Assembly (NCBI GenBank): GCA_037074705.1
Contig: CM073590.1
Coordinates: forward strand, 207,744,746 to 207,808,745
Direction of reading: 5' to 3'
Source of the DNA: Zhengitettix transpicula
Lineage: Eukaryota; Arthropoda; Insecta; Orthoptera; Tetrigidae
Length of the DNA: 64,000 bases
The notes below the pieces were generated by a model. That model did no database searches and was not told the DNA's origin. It saw only the letters and a list, made by a program, of their open reading frames with translations. Both the position numbers and the translations under genes were made by a program. How positions within the stretch are numbered: position 1 is the stretch's first letter; every line of letters starts with the position of its first letter. Below, piece by piece: positions 12,491-24,250 of this stretch.

Positions 12491-13430
12491 ATATATTATT
12501 TTGTTTACTTGACTGTATCCATGTTTTCTAATTTTAATCACAGTAAGGAAAAGAGGGATTTGTTCCTAACAGTTCTGATTGAAAGGAATATGTTGCAAAG
12601 TAATTTTCGTAGCCGACAAAACTGCATCCAAAATAGATTTCATGAAGATGTATTAACCTAAATTAAGTAATTTATAATAATATATACGTGAGAAGGGCAA
12701 TAGAATCAAAACCTGGAGAATGTAGTTAACTCTCTAGCTTTTCTTTTAGGAATGACCTGGAGGTAAGAATGGCTTGATGAAGTCCTCATTGTCAGTTCAA
12801 CAGTGGCAGTACATTATGAGCCGACTTTGAGTCTCCCTAGATTTAGTCTCCATTATGACAATGGATAGTGACAAAAGACCAATTTGTGTCAATAAACCTC
12901 ACAAGCTAAAGCGGCTCACTTCAATAATGTTTTATCCCGACTAGCATAATTAATCTAGAAACTGTGAAGAATAATTTAGATAATATAATTATATAGACTT
13001 AAACGTCTCTGGAGTCTGGTACTCGTTAAACATGTGTTAATACGGAAATATCATTTCTGACTATAGCAGTACCCTTTTTTCCATCTACGCCCATATCGAC
13101 AAATTGTGTATTTCAGAAAGTGAAAGTGCACCATCAAACTCGTGATTCTCAACTAAACAACAAAAAACATAATAATAATTGATATTTTGTATATTACGTC
13201 TGTCTTTTTCATAGCCAGGCTAGTTCAACATTTGCAAGTTCCACTAATTTTACAACAAAACTTTACAATAAAGTCACAATCTGAAGAATATTTAAATATA
13301 TATCAAAATGTTTTATTTATATCTGAATTTTTGGAATAATCATTCTGTTGTGAGTATTAACGACAATTTATTGTAAATACATAATAATAATAAATATGTG
13401 TGTTAACACTTCTCTAGATTTATTAAATTA
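12491..13430. other. AT-rich stretch without recognisable genes
   Basis: No coding frame and no named repeat seen between the solo LTR and the Helitron 3' end. Confidence 0.5.
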
Positions 13431-14157
13431 CTAGCTGGGTGCCCGGCGTTGCCCGAGATGTCATTTATCTGTAACCCCCGATATGACTATATGACTCCAA
13501 TTTCGGTTGCTTTTGTGCTATTTTTATGTAACGCTCCTCGAACCATATCCCTACATGTACTCCCCTCGCATGCCGAAAGGGGTTGAAATTATACACAAAA
13601 AACATCAGTAGAAATACAATCAATATAATTAACCCTGAAAAATATTGATTCAACGCAAATATCTGCCGTGTTTAAATGTTCCGAAATTGCCACCCCGCTA
13701 CCCCTGCATCTACGGGATAAATGCCAAATTGAATGTCTCAACTGAAATCAGTGACATCCATAACCTTCGATTTGACTCCAATCTCGGTTGTATTCGCGTT
13801 ATTTTCTTGTAAAGCATCTCCACCCCAAACCATAAGGGTGCCCTTTTCTCGGGGTGTAGGGGATGAAAATTATATTCAGATAACATCGGTAGAAACACTA
13901 TCAATATCTTTCACCCCTAAAAATATTTATCCAAATCTAATACCGGCTGTTTTTGCATGTTTAAGTATTTATACCACCGTCCATCCCCGCTTCTGGGGGT
14001 TGGGTGACGCGTCTCACCGCTACAGTGTTTGTTTTCTGGTCGCAAAGAACACGTGTACGAAATTTGGTGAAATTAGCTGCACCGGTGTAGATTTGTATAA
14101 GGAACATACAAATATATATACATACATACAAACAAACACTCTGCTTTATTTATTAGA
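13431..14157 (-). mobile_element. Non-autonomous Helitron (H2), complete ends
   Basis: On the minus strand the element starts A|TCTAATAAATAAAGCAG (TC at 14157-14156) and ends in the hairpin CTCGGGCAACGCCGGG, then CACCCAGCTAG|T (CTAG at 13434-13431). These are exact Helitron end rules: TC start, CTRR end, A/T insertion site, hairpin about 10 bases before the end. Inside are two diverged copies of the family's ~270-bp unit (GACATCCATAACC...CCGAAA type). There is no Rep or helicase; the 142-codon plus-strand frame lies antisense to the element and is not conserved between copies. Confidence 0.8.
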
Positions 14158-14170
14158 TTGATAGTAGCGT

Positions 14171-14640
14171 AGATTCCATTAGTCCTCTATGAGGAAACGG
14201 ATGTCATTAATTAAATTAAAAATAGTTACTAGAAACTATGGTATGCAATTTTTTTCAGGCTGAGAACCGAAACTTATGATTATAATTATCAGACAAACTT
14301 TAATTTTACAGTAAACATATAAACTGGCCGTACGTAAGTCAGTAAAAATTTATGATTCAAATTATAAAAAAATAATTGCACTAATTTTCGTCATTAATTT
14401 AGGATTTTATCGGGTGTAAATTGGAGTAATTAGATAACGTCAGTATCGAATCGCTATACTGCACAAAACCTAAAGCTAAACTAAAATCGCTAAATTATAG
14501 ATGATTTTTAAAATTCCATTAGTCCTCCGTCGATGAAATACGTTATAAATTAAACAATAAATAATAACTAGAAACTACGATATGATAACCTAGAACATAA
14601 ACTTCAGTATCATGTTTACACATTAATTAATTATTATCTT
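14171..14640. repeat. Two-copy diverged tandem repeat, period ~340 bp
   Basis: ATTCCATTAGTCCTC (14173 and 14513) and ACTAGAAACTA (about 14229 and 14566) recur with the same spacing. The copies are well diverged. Confidence 0.55.
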
Positions 14641-14650
14641 TTAATAAATG

Positions 14651-15147
14651 AAACCAATTTAAAGTCTTCAGCAACGATTTATTAATCAATCGGCAGCTTT
14701 CGGCATTTTAAGCCATGGTCATATTAAATGTTTAGCAGAAAGCGGCATATAATAAAACTTTACTTGAATAACTATTCCACAATTTACAAAATCAATTCTA
14801 TTACCCGTTGCTTAAATACTCACCATTAAAAATATACTTAAAGTTATACAAGTCTAGTTTTAATAAATCAGTTAATGACCTTTTACAGACACTTTAATTT
14901 TTATTTATAGCGTTACGAAGTTTCGATACGTGTTCGTTTATCAACGCTATCAATAAAAAATAAAGTGTCTGTAAAAGGTCGTTAGCTGTTTTATTAATTC
15001 AAAAATAGACGTAAAAAATAAAAACTTTCAAGTGTAGTTTTATTATATTCTGATTTCTGTAAACATTTCATATGATTATGGCTTAAGTTGCCGAAAGCTT
15101 CTGATTGATTCATAAATCGTTTATGAAGACTTTAAATGTTTTAGTTT
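14651..15147. mobile_element. Foldback element with hammerhead-like motifs, Penelope-type terminal repeats
   Basis: Long imperfect inverted repeat. The left arm (14651-14730) holds TTTAAAGTCTTC, CAATCGGCAGCTTTCGG and AAGCCATGG, and the right arm (15065-15147) holds the complements. A nested inverted pair TAATGACCTTTTACAGACAC (14872-14891 and the complement near 14960-14980) flanks the centre. Each outer arm contains a GGC-loop-GCC hairpin followed by GAAAG (14696-14724 minus, 15071-15098 plus), and the inner arm has GAAAC after a hairpin (minus, about 14913). No coding sequence is present. Penelope-like elements are known to carry hammerhead motifs in their terminal repeats; assignment here is by motif only. 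Confidence 0.5.
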
Positions 15148-17448
15148 ATTACAATTTGCGAACCATAATAGTTTTGAATGAAACTACAATAATTAATTAT
15201 TAGACTGTAATATAATTCAACAACAATGGAGCTTAAAAAAGAACCCACTATTATTAAAAGTAATGAATAATATTTACAGCGTATAATTCATATTAACAAA
15301 TAATTATTCAAGGACAATTACAGTACAAAATAATTTTGGAACTGCACTCAGAAAAGTAATACTATACAGAGTAAAACAAAGCACACACAGACACATACAA
15401 ACGACGGACGAGTCACTTCTCGGAGCTGAACGAAGAGAAATTTGAACATCCGTGGTAACTCCAGACGGTATAAGAAACAAACAAAGGAAAGAGCTGAAGA
15501 TACGAAACAGAAAGTATGCAACTTATGAAATATAATATTTTACAGAGCAACAGACTCAATACTGTTGCAGAAGAAATAATTCCATCTTTTAGAGGAACGA
15601 TTCTTGTAGGTGTATTTAAAATAAAATATTCTTACAGTGATTCCCAAAACGCTTGTAGTTATTATTGAAGCAGAATATTAACAATTAAATCGTAATCAGA
15701 TTAGGTTTACTGTTGCGTATTTTTTTAATAAAATATGCGATAGTTTCAAAAAGTTCAATCTTTCATAAGTTTCCCTTATATTATAAATGTCTGGGATGTT
15801 TCCCTGCTTGAGGAGTACACTTCTTTCTTCTTTAATCGGCTTAACCCAGAACGAGGATCAGGAAAGTAAGAGCAAGAGCAGCGCCCATGTGCTTCTAATT
15901 CCGACAAGGTCTCCCCTCAAGGGAAAGCAAATATAGAAACGCTCCCCCTGCGCTCGCAGTCACCGCAAAGAAATTAACTTCACATTAGGAAGTTTCCTGT
16001 ATCTACATATTATTCATAACTTCCAAACGAGCGGAATTGAGTAACGCGTGCATTGTGTTGCACAACCAAAATTGCTTCAATTCAGGGAACGGTGTTTCAT
16101 CAGTTCAGTGCGCAAATACCGAAACCTTGTTTTACAATACTATAAAATCAATTCACGTTTCAGTAAAGTATTGTTTCTTATTCCATATGTCGCACGATAT
16201 TACCTGATCGGGTGATATTTATTTTCAGATTCGAACAATCCTGCGCAAATGGACACAGTCCACGTTCCATACATCGTCTGAAGCGAAAATACTTGTTTTA
16301 AATAATAAAATATTCTTGTTTTTTTTACCGTGTAAATTGTTTACTAAAGCGACGGCGGAGTTCAATTTCGCAGAAACATTATGTTTTGATAAACCGAGAA
16401 TCTCTTATTAAAGCCTACATTACTTGATGTTTGAGTTTCGTCACATCTGTTTTGATATATTCTTCCACTTTTTCTCATTTTGAAATTAGAAAACATAATT
16501 AAACATTTGCGTCTGAATATTACTGACATGACAGCAGAAAGTGTAAAAGGGAGGAAACACAGGAATGTACCCGTTTTGTTCAATCTGAGACTTTTTTAAG
16601 TGTGTCCCTGAATGATCGTTCTCTCTTCTCTCATTTTTGTCAGTTATACAGAACATAATTGAATAAATTAAATTGACTCTGTTATATCTGTTCTCCACAG
16701 TGCCATTTATGTTTCCTTTCTCAGATAATATGACCAATTTTTTCCAATACATAACGTCACTGATGAGGAACAAAGTTTTACATTCTTTTCTTTACATCAT
16801 TCCATCTGTTGTGAGGTATAGCAAGTCGTGTTACGTACGCAATCGAAGAACTGAGAAGGTGGAGGAGAGCATTACCGTCAGTTGGGAACTCCCCTTGCGG
16901 AGAAGCTGGAACTAGCCCACTACCATTCTTAAAAACATTTATTGTTCTTACGAACAGGATACACAGCCAGCAGAAAGGTTTTTTTGTACTACATCCTGCA
17001 CTCGGATTCTGCAGATAATGTTTTTGGCTTACAACATATTCTAAACTACGCACACATTTCCATGCGTTAATGTTTTCAGTGTAACTTTTTCTGTTCTGAG
17101 TTGGCGTAACAAAGGTTTGTGTTAAACTGAGATCGTCAATACAGTGCTAGTGTACCACTGCACATCGTATTTTGACACGATCATTTTCTGTCCAACTATT
17201 TTTACTGCAAGTTTTATTAAATATTCTTTCAGTTCCATTTTTCTATACAAATATTCCGTTGTAAACTTTATTTAATTTTTTTTAATTCGTGATGAACGGA
17301 TCCGTTCCACATACAACTTTGGAAACATGCTGTTTTTTAATATACAATTATTACATAATTTAATCCTTACTGGCTCTCTGGCTGCAATAAATATAATAAC
17401 CAACACAAAGATATGGAATTGTACAGTCAATAGAATCAGAAAAAACAT
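15148..17448. other. Unassigned intergenic stretch
   Basis: Includes a moderately GC-rich patch (15830-16060) and small frames at 16362-17053 that resemble no family I know. No repeat boundaries were found. Confidence 0.45.
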
Positions 17449-17904
17449 TATGACTATCCTAAAAAGAAATAATAAGATATCGATAGGATGAATACCGGTA
17501 CACAGAGGAATAGAGGGAGACGAAAGGGCTGAAAAGAGTGCTAAGATGGAGGCATCCCAACAGAGGAATAAAAACAGCAGTCCAATACGCACTAAAAAGA
17601 ACGAAAGACAAGCCTATGCCAAAATACTGGAGGAAAAATGGAACAAGTGTAGGAGAGGAAGGAAAGAAGAAATTTTTCATAAGGAAGTCGACAACTTCAA
17701 GAAAATATCTTACGCTAGCAATCTGTCACGGAGTCAGCAAGTGGTTGTTGCTAGTATAAGAACTCTCCACTCTAACCACACGCAATGTGTTCTGTGTCAC
17801 AGCAACCTACATGTGAATTATGCAAGGCTGCACTGACTATCCAGCATGTCCTCTACGACTGCCCAAAGCACGACAGGTTTAGCAGAGCCACAATTAAGAC
17901 ATAA
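17449..17904 (+). pseudogene. LINE ORF2 fragment: RNase H end and zinc knuckle
   Basis: One frame reads IPVHRGIEGDERAEKSAK (about 17492-17545), which matches the C-terminal RNase H signature (W-I-P-G-H-x-G-I-x-G-N-E-x-A-D) of LINEs in the I/R1/LOA/Jockey region of the tree; the tryptophan codon is now TGA (17489-17491). This frame stays open to about 17836 with a basic linker. After a frameshift, CELCKAALTIQHVLYDCP (17812-17865) gives the C-x2-C...H...C zinc-knuckle usual at the end of such ORF2 proteins, with a stop at 17902-17904. No reverse transcriptase was found upstream, so this is a 5'-truncated, broken copy. Clade cannot be fixed from this piece. Confidence 0.8.
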
Positions 17905-19388
17905 ACTAGAAGGGAGGTACCTCAGCAGAGGCAATAAATAACCTGTAAAGTTAAGTTTGATCTAATCTAAATAAACAATGAACCTTAGGCTAAGAATAAC
18001 ACGTATATGTAATATGAATCAAACGTAATAATTTCATGTAGTAGGTTTGGAAAGTCGCCAATGACTAATATGTTATGACGAAACTAGGACAAAATGTCAC
18101 GCAAATAAGAGCAATACACAAATGAAAGTGATTCCATTTATAATAATAATAATATGCTAATATAAATTCGTTTTAATTTCTCACAAAACTTAATTTTTTT
18201 TCTCAGCGATGTGAATATTTTTAAATCAATTATTTTTATTTCAATTTTTGCAAATGTACAATCTAATATTATATTGCATAAAGGAGTAATAAGCAAATCG
18301 TGTAACATAGTAATGATATGAGGAGAAGTCATCCATTGATGTTTGTACAACTTTTCGTTCCCATTTGTATAATTTCCTACTTTATTTATTTGCTCAATTA
18401 CAAATTAACTACTTTATATATTTTCCCAGTGTATGGATGTATTATTTTAATTTCTTATAGAATTATACAAGCTTGTTATTTGCATTACTGGTTTTGTTGA
18501 TATAGTCGCCATTTTAATAATAAAGGTAAATAATTATATAATAACTATTTAATTTCGAAAATCTGGAACTTTCAGCAATATTTCCATAATCATTTGCGCA
18601 TTGTGAAAGTTTTCAATTCAATAATTATAATAACATAAAGTTTTTGACATAATTAATTTCCATTAAAAGTTCTATTACTGTCGGTTCCAGTTTTTTATAT
18701 GAAAGAATCGACTGGAATCACAGTTTATAGATCGGAAAATTAACTGTGAGCACTATTAAGTATTAAAAAATTTCAGTTAAGCGAAAACGGGTTTTCGATC
18801 CATTTAAAACCCCTATCGTCTATTTGCTTCCACGAAGCTTCCAAATACATGACTGTCGCGTGGATGTTTGTTCACTCTGTTGCTTTTGAAAAATGACGAG
18901 ATAAAGCCGTGCTGGTGCGTAACGTGGCCCACTAAAAAGAGGGAAAAATTCTCTCGTCTGATGTGGAAACTGTGTCATTGTTCAACTCGGCGACGAAGTG
19001 TATTTACTCTTATTGAATTTTAACAACACGACCCCAAGGACATAAAAAGAGTTTTGAAACCATGTGTCAATCGAATAATTGACGTTGTTGATATGGACGC
19101 TTCATTTAAATATAAGTTCATTTCTCCGACTTCTATTCAACCCTCCAAATGTAAAATACAATTTTTCGTGAATTTCATTTTACTGTTTTATCATGAAGAA
19201 GAACAGGTATTAAGTAAGATCAAAGAAGATGAAAATGTACAGCTTTGCGCTCTGTCGAGTTTCCGAAACGTGGATGAACGTTCAGTTTTTGAATTAATGT
19301 TTTGTAGTCGCATAAAGACAGATTTTATAATCTTCTGTGTTTGTAGTATATATATATTTCAATCTGAAATTAATATATATTAATAACA
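17905..19388. other. Unassigned AT-rich stretch
   Basis: The beginning may be the 3' tail of the LINE copy. The patch 18780-19050 is less AT-rich. No recognisable protein or repeat was found; the 109-codon plus frame at 19054-19383 resembles nothing I know. Confidence 0.4.
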
Positions 19389-19412
19389 TAGCTGATAGCC
19401 GGGCGTTTCCAT
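19389..19412 (-). mobile_element. Possible degraded Helitron 3' end
   Basis: The reverse complement reads GGAAACGCCCGGCTATCAGC, resembling the family 3' end GGCAACGCCGGGCACCCGCTAG in degraded form. No matching 5' end was confirmed. Confidence 0.3.
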
Positions 19413-19461
19413 GTTATTAATTTGAGCGAATATTATAATAGAGAAAAAGCAATTAATTTTC

Positions 19462-19529
19462 AGGATCAGGAAACGAACCCAGAACCACCGAATAATATGT
19501 AATCGCTCTAACCACATAGTCTCACCTAC
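19462..19529 (-). repeat. tRNA-like pseudogene or SINE head
   Basis: On the minus strand TGTGGTTAGAGCG (19516-19504) resembles an A box and GGGTTCGTTTCC (19480-19469) a B box, with tRNA-like spacing. Acceptor pairing is poor, so it is a decayed tRNA-derived sequence, not a functional tRNA. Confidence 0.45.
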
Positions 19530-19636
19530 TATTTAGTGAACCACATTCTACAGGGAATAATTATAAGAATGGATGTTGTGTGTAAATTGAGCGTAGTTAC
19601 TTGAAATTTATTCAAGAACGGAATAAATGCTTTCGT

Positions 19637-19651
19637 GGGTTCGATTCCCGG
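19637..19651 (+). repeat. Isolated B-box-like tRNA fragment
   Basis: GGGTTCGATTCCCGG is a perfect T-arm/B-box string. No A box lies at tRNA distance upstream, so only a fragment remains. Confidence 0.4.
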
Positions 19652-19944
19652 TCCTGTCGACTTTATTACTTTATACGTGAGCTTTATTAAAAGCATTTAT
19701 TTTGTCCGGGAATTAATTCTATGCATAGAGTTAAATAGAACCATTTATTCGCAACAGTTCAAAAGTTTAATTATAATAACATATAAAAATGTTAACTCTC
19801 TTACTAACTCATTATAATAATAACTGACCTCAGAACTTGGTTATAAAAAATATTTTTACTTTCATCATCAGAGCGCAATATACATAAATTATTCCCACAG
19901 TAGTTTTCAAGAGTGGTTAAACGTGGTATTCATATACAAAATTA

Positions 19945-20107
19945 AAGTCTCAATCTAAAATATTTATTCGGTTAGGAGCTTTCAACTTATGTAGTCATAT
20001 TTAACGAAACAAATCAGAGTTTAAAAATCTGATAATTCATTGTAGATTATAATAGTTTGTTTATTTTAAGAGCTACTAAGCGAATAAATATTTTAAATTG
20101 AGACGGT
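19945..20107. repeat. Inverted repeat, ~38-nt arms
   Basis: Left arm 19946-19982 (AGTCTCAATCTAAAATATTT...) and right arm about 20069-20104 (...AAATATTTTAAATTGAGAC) are near-complementary, with a loop of ~85 bases. Function unknown; it could be the core of a foldback transposon. Confidence 0.6.
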
Positions 20108-20139
20108 TATGTTTTTAAAAATTTATATACGAATAAATT

Positions 20140-20460
20140 ATATGGTGAAACTAACCTTGAGTTACCCCGATGGCGTGTTGGTCGCGATCGACGACGACAG
20201 TCTTACTGTAAACTGCAATATTTCAAAGTTAAAATAAATATCCGACGGAATGGCTGGTACCCGCGTCCCATTTCTCGTAAGATAGTATATTTTATTACTA
20301 ACTACTCCATCGCCATTTCATCACTCCCCTCATCATCATACCGATTTACGGAAAACGTTTCGTGAAGTAAATAGTATCTGTGTGCAAAATTTCATGGTGG
20401 TAGGTTGGTTTAGAGTGGGAGAACTAAGAATGGATATGTATTTATCAAATTATAATACCT
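20140..20460. other. Possible TE tail segment
   Basis: GTGTGCAAAATTTCATGGTG and the nearby GGTTGGTTTAGAGTGGGAG resemble segments commonly found in insect Helitrons or non-LTR elements, but no end structures are visible. Confidence 0.25.
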
Positions 20461-20514
20461 AAATATACTAAAGTTCTTTTATATAACAAAAGTAATCTGA
20501 CAAAAATTATATAT

Positions 20515-21505
20515 TGTAACAATTATTTAGAAGTCGTTAAATAAATAAAAGATTAATTATTTACAAACAAAAGATTTATTGTGTGGCAATCATTTAAAAA
20601 TTACAAAGTTAAAATATTCAATTTCTCAGGGTCCTCACTGGGTTTGATAATGGACACTTTAATTATGTTTAAAAATCTTATTAATAAACAAATCACAATT
20701 AAAAGAAAATAAATTTACTCGACAATTAACTAGAACGAAATTTAAACTGAGAACGAACTTAAGAAGTAAAAAGATTGACTCTGATTAACAATTTAAAAAG
20801 AAGAACGAAATCTGACGGCTATCTTTCAATTACGTTTACATAATTAATTGTTTTGTAAATTGTTACTCACGTCTGCCCAGCATTCCAGCATACCTTTCAT
20901 TTTCGAAAACACTATTGCGGAGTTTTACACTGCTTCTAAACTCACAGATTTTACACCAAAATTTTATATGATGTCGGGAACTCTGATGATCCTCCTTTCG
21001 TCATCTATCGGTTGACCGCTCGCCCTAGGTGAATTCTGCTTGCCTTAGTTGAACTTGCAGATTTACCAGTCTTTACTGCATTGACCTCAAACTGAGATTT
21101 TACTGTTTCTGGCCGGCTATAGACTACTTTTACTTAGCAGGTTTTGACGTTATGCTTTTGCGAATGTTTTACTTTGTCCTGCTAACTGCCAACCCTGTTG
21201 AATTCTCCTTCCATAAACTGTTATACCTCGACGATGTCTTTCTGTGAAATCTACTCTTCAATGTTTTTCCGCGGACTCACTCTATAAATATCTTAATGCG
21301 AACTGTATCTCACCATATCTTCCTGCGAACTGAACTGTCGTCTCGCAATTTAGCGCGGAATACGCCGTTTTTCAGACCTTCCGACAAAGGAACAGAGGCG
21401 GGTTTTGTATTGTTGTTCCAAAAGCTCCTGCCGCTATAATGTGTTTCTCAAACAATTTAGATTTTTATGTTGAAACAATTAATGTCCTAATTAATTGGCA
21501 TTACA
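20515..21505 (-). mobile_element. Solo LTR, copy LTR-A
   Basis: On the minus strand the element begins TGTAATGCCAATTAATTAGG and ends ATTGTTACA. It is flanked by ATAT on both sides (20511-20514 and 21506-21509), a 4-bp target duplication. The minus strand also holds the family landmarks: AGCGGCAGGAGCTTT near the start, GTGAGTAACAA, CAGATTTCGTT, then CATTATCAAACCCAGTGAGG and an AATAAA near the 3' end. Size is 991 bp. No internal retroviral-type coding is adjacent, so it is the product of LTR-LTR recombination. The 4-bp ATAT target suggests a Gypsy-type element. Confidence 0.85.
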
Positions 21506-22631
21506 ATATATTATACTGTATAACATACTATGTAACTATATCTCATTGTATTGTATATAAATATGTAAAAAATGCTTGGTAACTACGTAATTGGACAAAC
21601 GTCAGTGTATTACCTACAAATAAATAAATATTTCCGTGAGTTAATTGTATGATTTATATATATTCTGATTATTATTAAATAAAAGACAGTATTGTGAACT
21701 CTGAATCAGCGATTACATCATGTGAGTATGCTACAGAAATATAAATGTAGAGTTAGATACGGACGGGCAGAAAAAAATGAAAGTATTCATTTGAAATGAT
21801 GATGGATGGCGCTGATTAGGAGTGATGGATAGTGTAATGTGGTTCCGTGAAGAGGATGTGGGAGAAGACATTTGCAATAAATTCTTCCGCTCGACTGGCT
21901 TGTTTACGAGTGTTTGTTAAATATGGATCAGAAATTGATCAAGTTGAATTTGGGTCCTAAATCAATTACGCGCGTTCTTCTTTGAAACAAAATGTTTTCC
22001 TGTGGCAGAGAAGTTTCGCATACCATCAAGATTCTTGGATTGATCAAATTATTGTGTCTAGAGGTCAAAGAAGCACAGTTGCTGCCGATTTCAGAAGAGT
22101 TGTGAATTATGGTCACAGTTGAGTCGGGTTTTCGGCAAATATTATAACTTCTTAGAAATATTGGTGTCATTGTTTTTACACATTTCATAAGTCACTTTTG
22201 GTAACTTCTAAGTCTAGCTATGGTCAGGAAATTCGACTATCGAATCTCAATCTTTTAACGTAACAATCGTATTCCGTGGATCTTTCAATGAAGCCATGAT
22301 TCCAGGATACTGAATGAGCCAACAGTTTTAAATAGGTTTTATACCGTTATTAATAGGATGATGGTACATTCTGACTATTTACATTTGATTATTGTAACGT
22401 AATCAATAATTACACTCTTGAATATCTACAAATTCCTTTACAAAATAGAACTGGTTCAGTAAAAATATGACTTCTTCATTTTTAAATTTGTTTGGCTCTT
22501 TCCTCAAGTGTTTAATATGTTGGAAAAATTGTTGAACAGTGTTGTTGTACTTCCTTCGGTGTAATTGAGAGGTTCTTACATTCTATATTAAAATATAAAA
22601 TTTGTATTAAAAAGACTGATAATTGATAAAT
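21506..22631. other. Unassigned intergenic stretch
   Basis: AT-rich. The small minus frame at 21928-22188 is not recognised. Nothing else seen. Confidence 0.5.
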
Positions 22632-22870
22632 TATTAATTTTAGTATTAACCCCAATGTTTTAATTAGGCATCAAAATTAAATAAAAAATCTTTAATTTAG
22701 AATTTGTTCCCTCGTTAAATCGTCAATTCATGTTAGTATGGATCCTGTAAATATTTCTTTATACAGATAAATATGGCAAATGATCCTCAAAATTCTAAAT
22801 AAGAAATTCTGAAACCGAAGAATTACTTTTTCATTTAAAGTTGATGACTGGGGTTAATACTAAAATTGTA
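22632..22870. repeat. Imperfect inverted repeat (foldback)
   Basis: ATTTTAGTATTAACCCCA at about 22638-22655 is matched by its complement TGGGGTTAATACTAAAAT at about 22849-22866. Weaker complementarity extends inward (AATTTAGAATT / AATTCTAAAT). No coding sequence inside. Confidence 0.55.
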
Positions 22871-23162
22871 CGGAATTTTTATAACTCGAGAATTTCACCG
22901 GGAAAGTCTGCTAATGTTTATTTATAACTAATTAAAAAATGAACAGTATTTTAATTTTTATTGTTAACCACAACGATTATTGATGAGAGAATGAACTAAC
23001 TTTTTTAAAAGTCCTCAACAAAATTTTTTTGAGTCAACGAGGCATATTATTCAACTATACAGGATATATTATTAATCATGTTCGGATGCTCGTATCGTTA
23101 CATGCACAGTTTCCGAAAAAAATTGTACATTTTTCATTCTTTCTAGATACAAGATTAACAAC

Positions 23163-24010
23163 CAGTAGCGGCTCATGCTGTATGGGCTCATGTGCTACAG
23201 CACATAAATTAATTTAGTAAGACTTAATTTTTCATAATTTTAACAACCTTGTCAATAATTGTTTTTTATCTATGGGAATCTATGCTTCGATATCGAAGAC
23301 TTTAAACTCCCTGCCTTGCTGCGCATCGCTCCTAAAGCCAGTGCTATTCCAGTTACAGCACCGGATCAGGCACCGGATTAGACACAATTGCGCATGCGCA
23401 GTACACCTCTTCACTCCCCTGCGCCACCCGTAAAGCTCGACAATCTGCAAGCTTTGTGTGCTACGACGCCCAGAACACAAGGAAACGGAAGAGCCTCCCC
23501 GTGCTATGATACAGAGAGCGGCCGCATCAGGCAGCATAACCAACGAAATCGAAATAAATTCGAACAATTCACTAATTATAAATCTTATGTTATAATAGTT
23601 TATATTTTCAAAACAAAAATAATATCCTTTAATTTTGGTAAAATAAAAATAATTCAAAATCTACGGCTACTTTCAAGAAAACAAAATTTAATAGATATAG
23701 TGCGAAAATCTACCTCACGACCCTGAATAAAAACTGCTCAGTGGCTTGTTCCGAAAATTAACTTTATTTAAAATATTTGATGATAAAAATACTTTCGGGT
23801 TAGAAATGATAAATTATTCCGCCTTTAAAAATCAGACACTATTGGAAATTATATAGTCAAAATTCGAAATGTAGCATATAACGTGCCGGGTCAGAGTATT
23901 GGTAACACCATCACTGATGTAGTTTTTATTATTTTACGTAGTTATCATCGTAAAAAAGGTTGCTTGGGGTCATGTAGTACATAACTTCAAAAACTCACGA
24001 GCCGGCACTG
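23163..24010. mobile_element. Non-autonomous hAT element
   Basis: The left end is CAGTAGCGGCTCATG and the complement of the right end is CAGTGCCGGCTCGTG, the classic CAGTGGCGGCTC-type inverted repeat of hAT transposons. The 8-base string TTAACAAC is duplicated exactly on both sides (23155-23162, 24011-24018), the hAT target-duplication length. At 848 bp, with no transposase frame, it is a MITE-like derivative. It carries an internal GC-rich block (23290-23530) containing a palindromic GCGCATGCGC word. The insertion lies between two copies of a ~33-bp host tandem repeat. Confidence 0.9.
23389..23401. promoter_or_regulatory. NRF-1-like palindrome inside the hAT element
   Basis: TGCGCATGCGCAG matches the palindromic YGCGCAYGCGCR binding consensus of NRF-1 family factors, within a locally GC-rich, CpG-containing block. 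A match to consensus only; no evidence of use. Confidence 0.35.
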
Positions 24011-24170
24011 TTAACAACTTTTTCATTCTATCTAGGTACAAGGGTAACAATCTATTCTTTCTTTCTGAGTACAGAGATACCATTTTATTCGGACACAAGA
24101 ATATGACGGTTTACTTGTCCCAAATATGTAAATGTATTTTTTATTACATCTCGAACTTGAAGAGGAACTG

Positions 24171-24250
24171 TCTTCCCTATTTAATGTATGTGTTTGTTTG
24201 ATATACAAATCGACATTTGTCCAGATACATGAAATTACAATAATTATTTT
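24171..24250 (+). mobile_element. Helitron 5'-end-like fragment
   Basis: Begins TC and continues ATGTATGTGTTTGTTTG then ATACAAATCGACATTTGTCC, closely resembling the 5' segments of H2, H3 and H5. No 3' end nearby. Confidence 0.4.

Noticed and set aside
13733..14161. 142-codon open frame (plus)
   Set aside because: Antisense to Helitron H2 and runs across its 5' terminus; no domain recognised.
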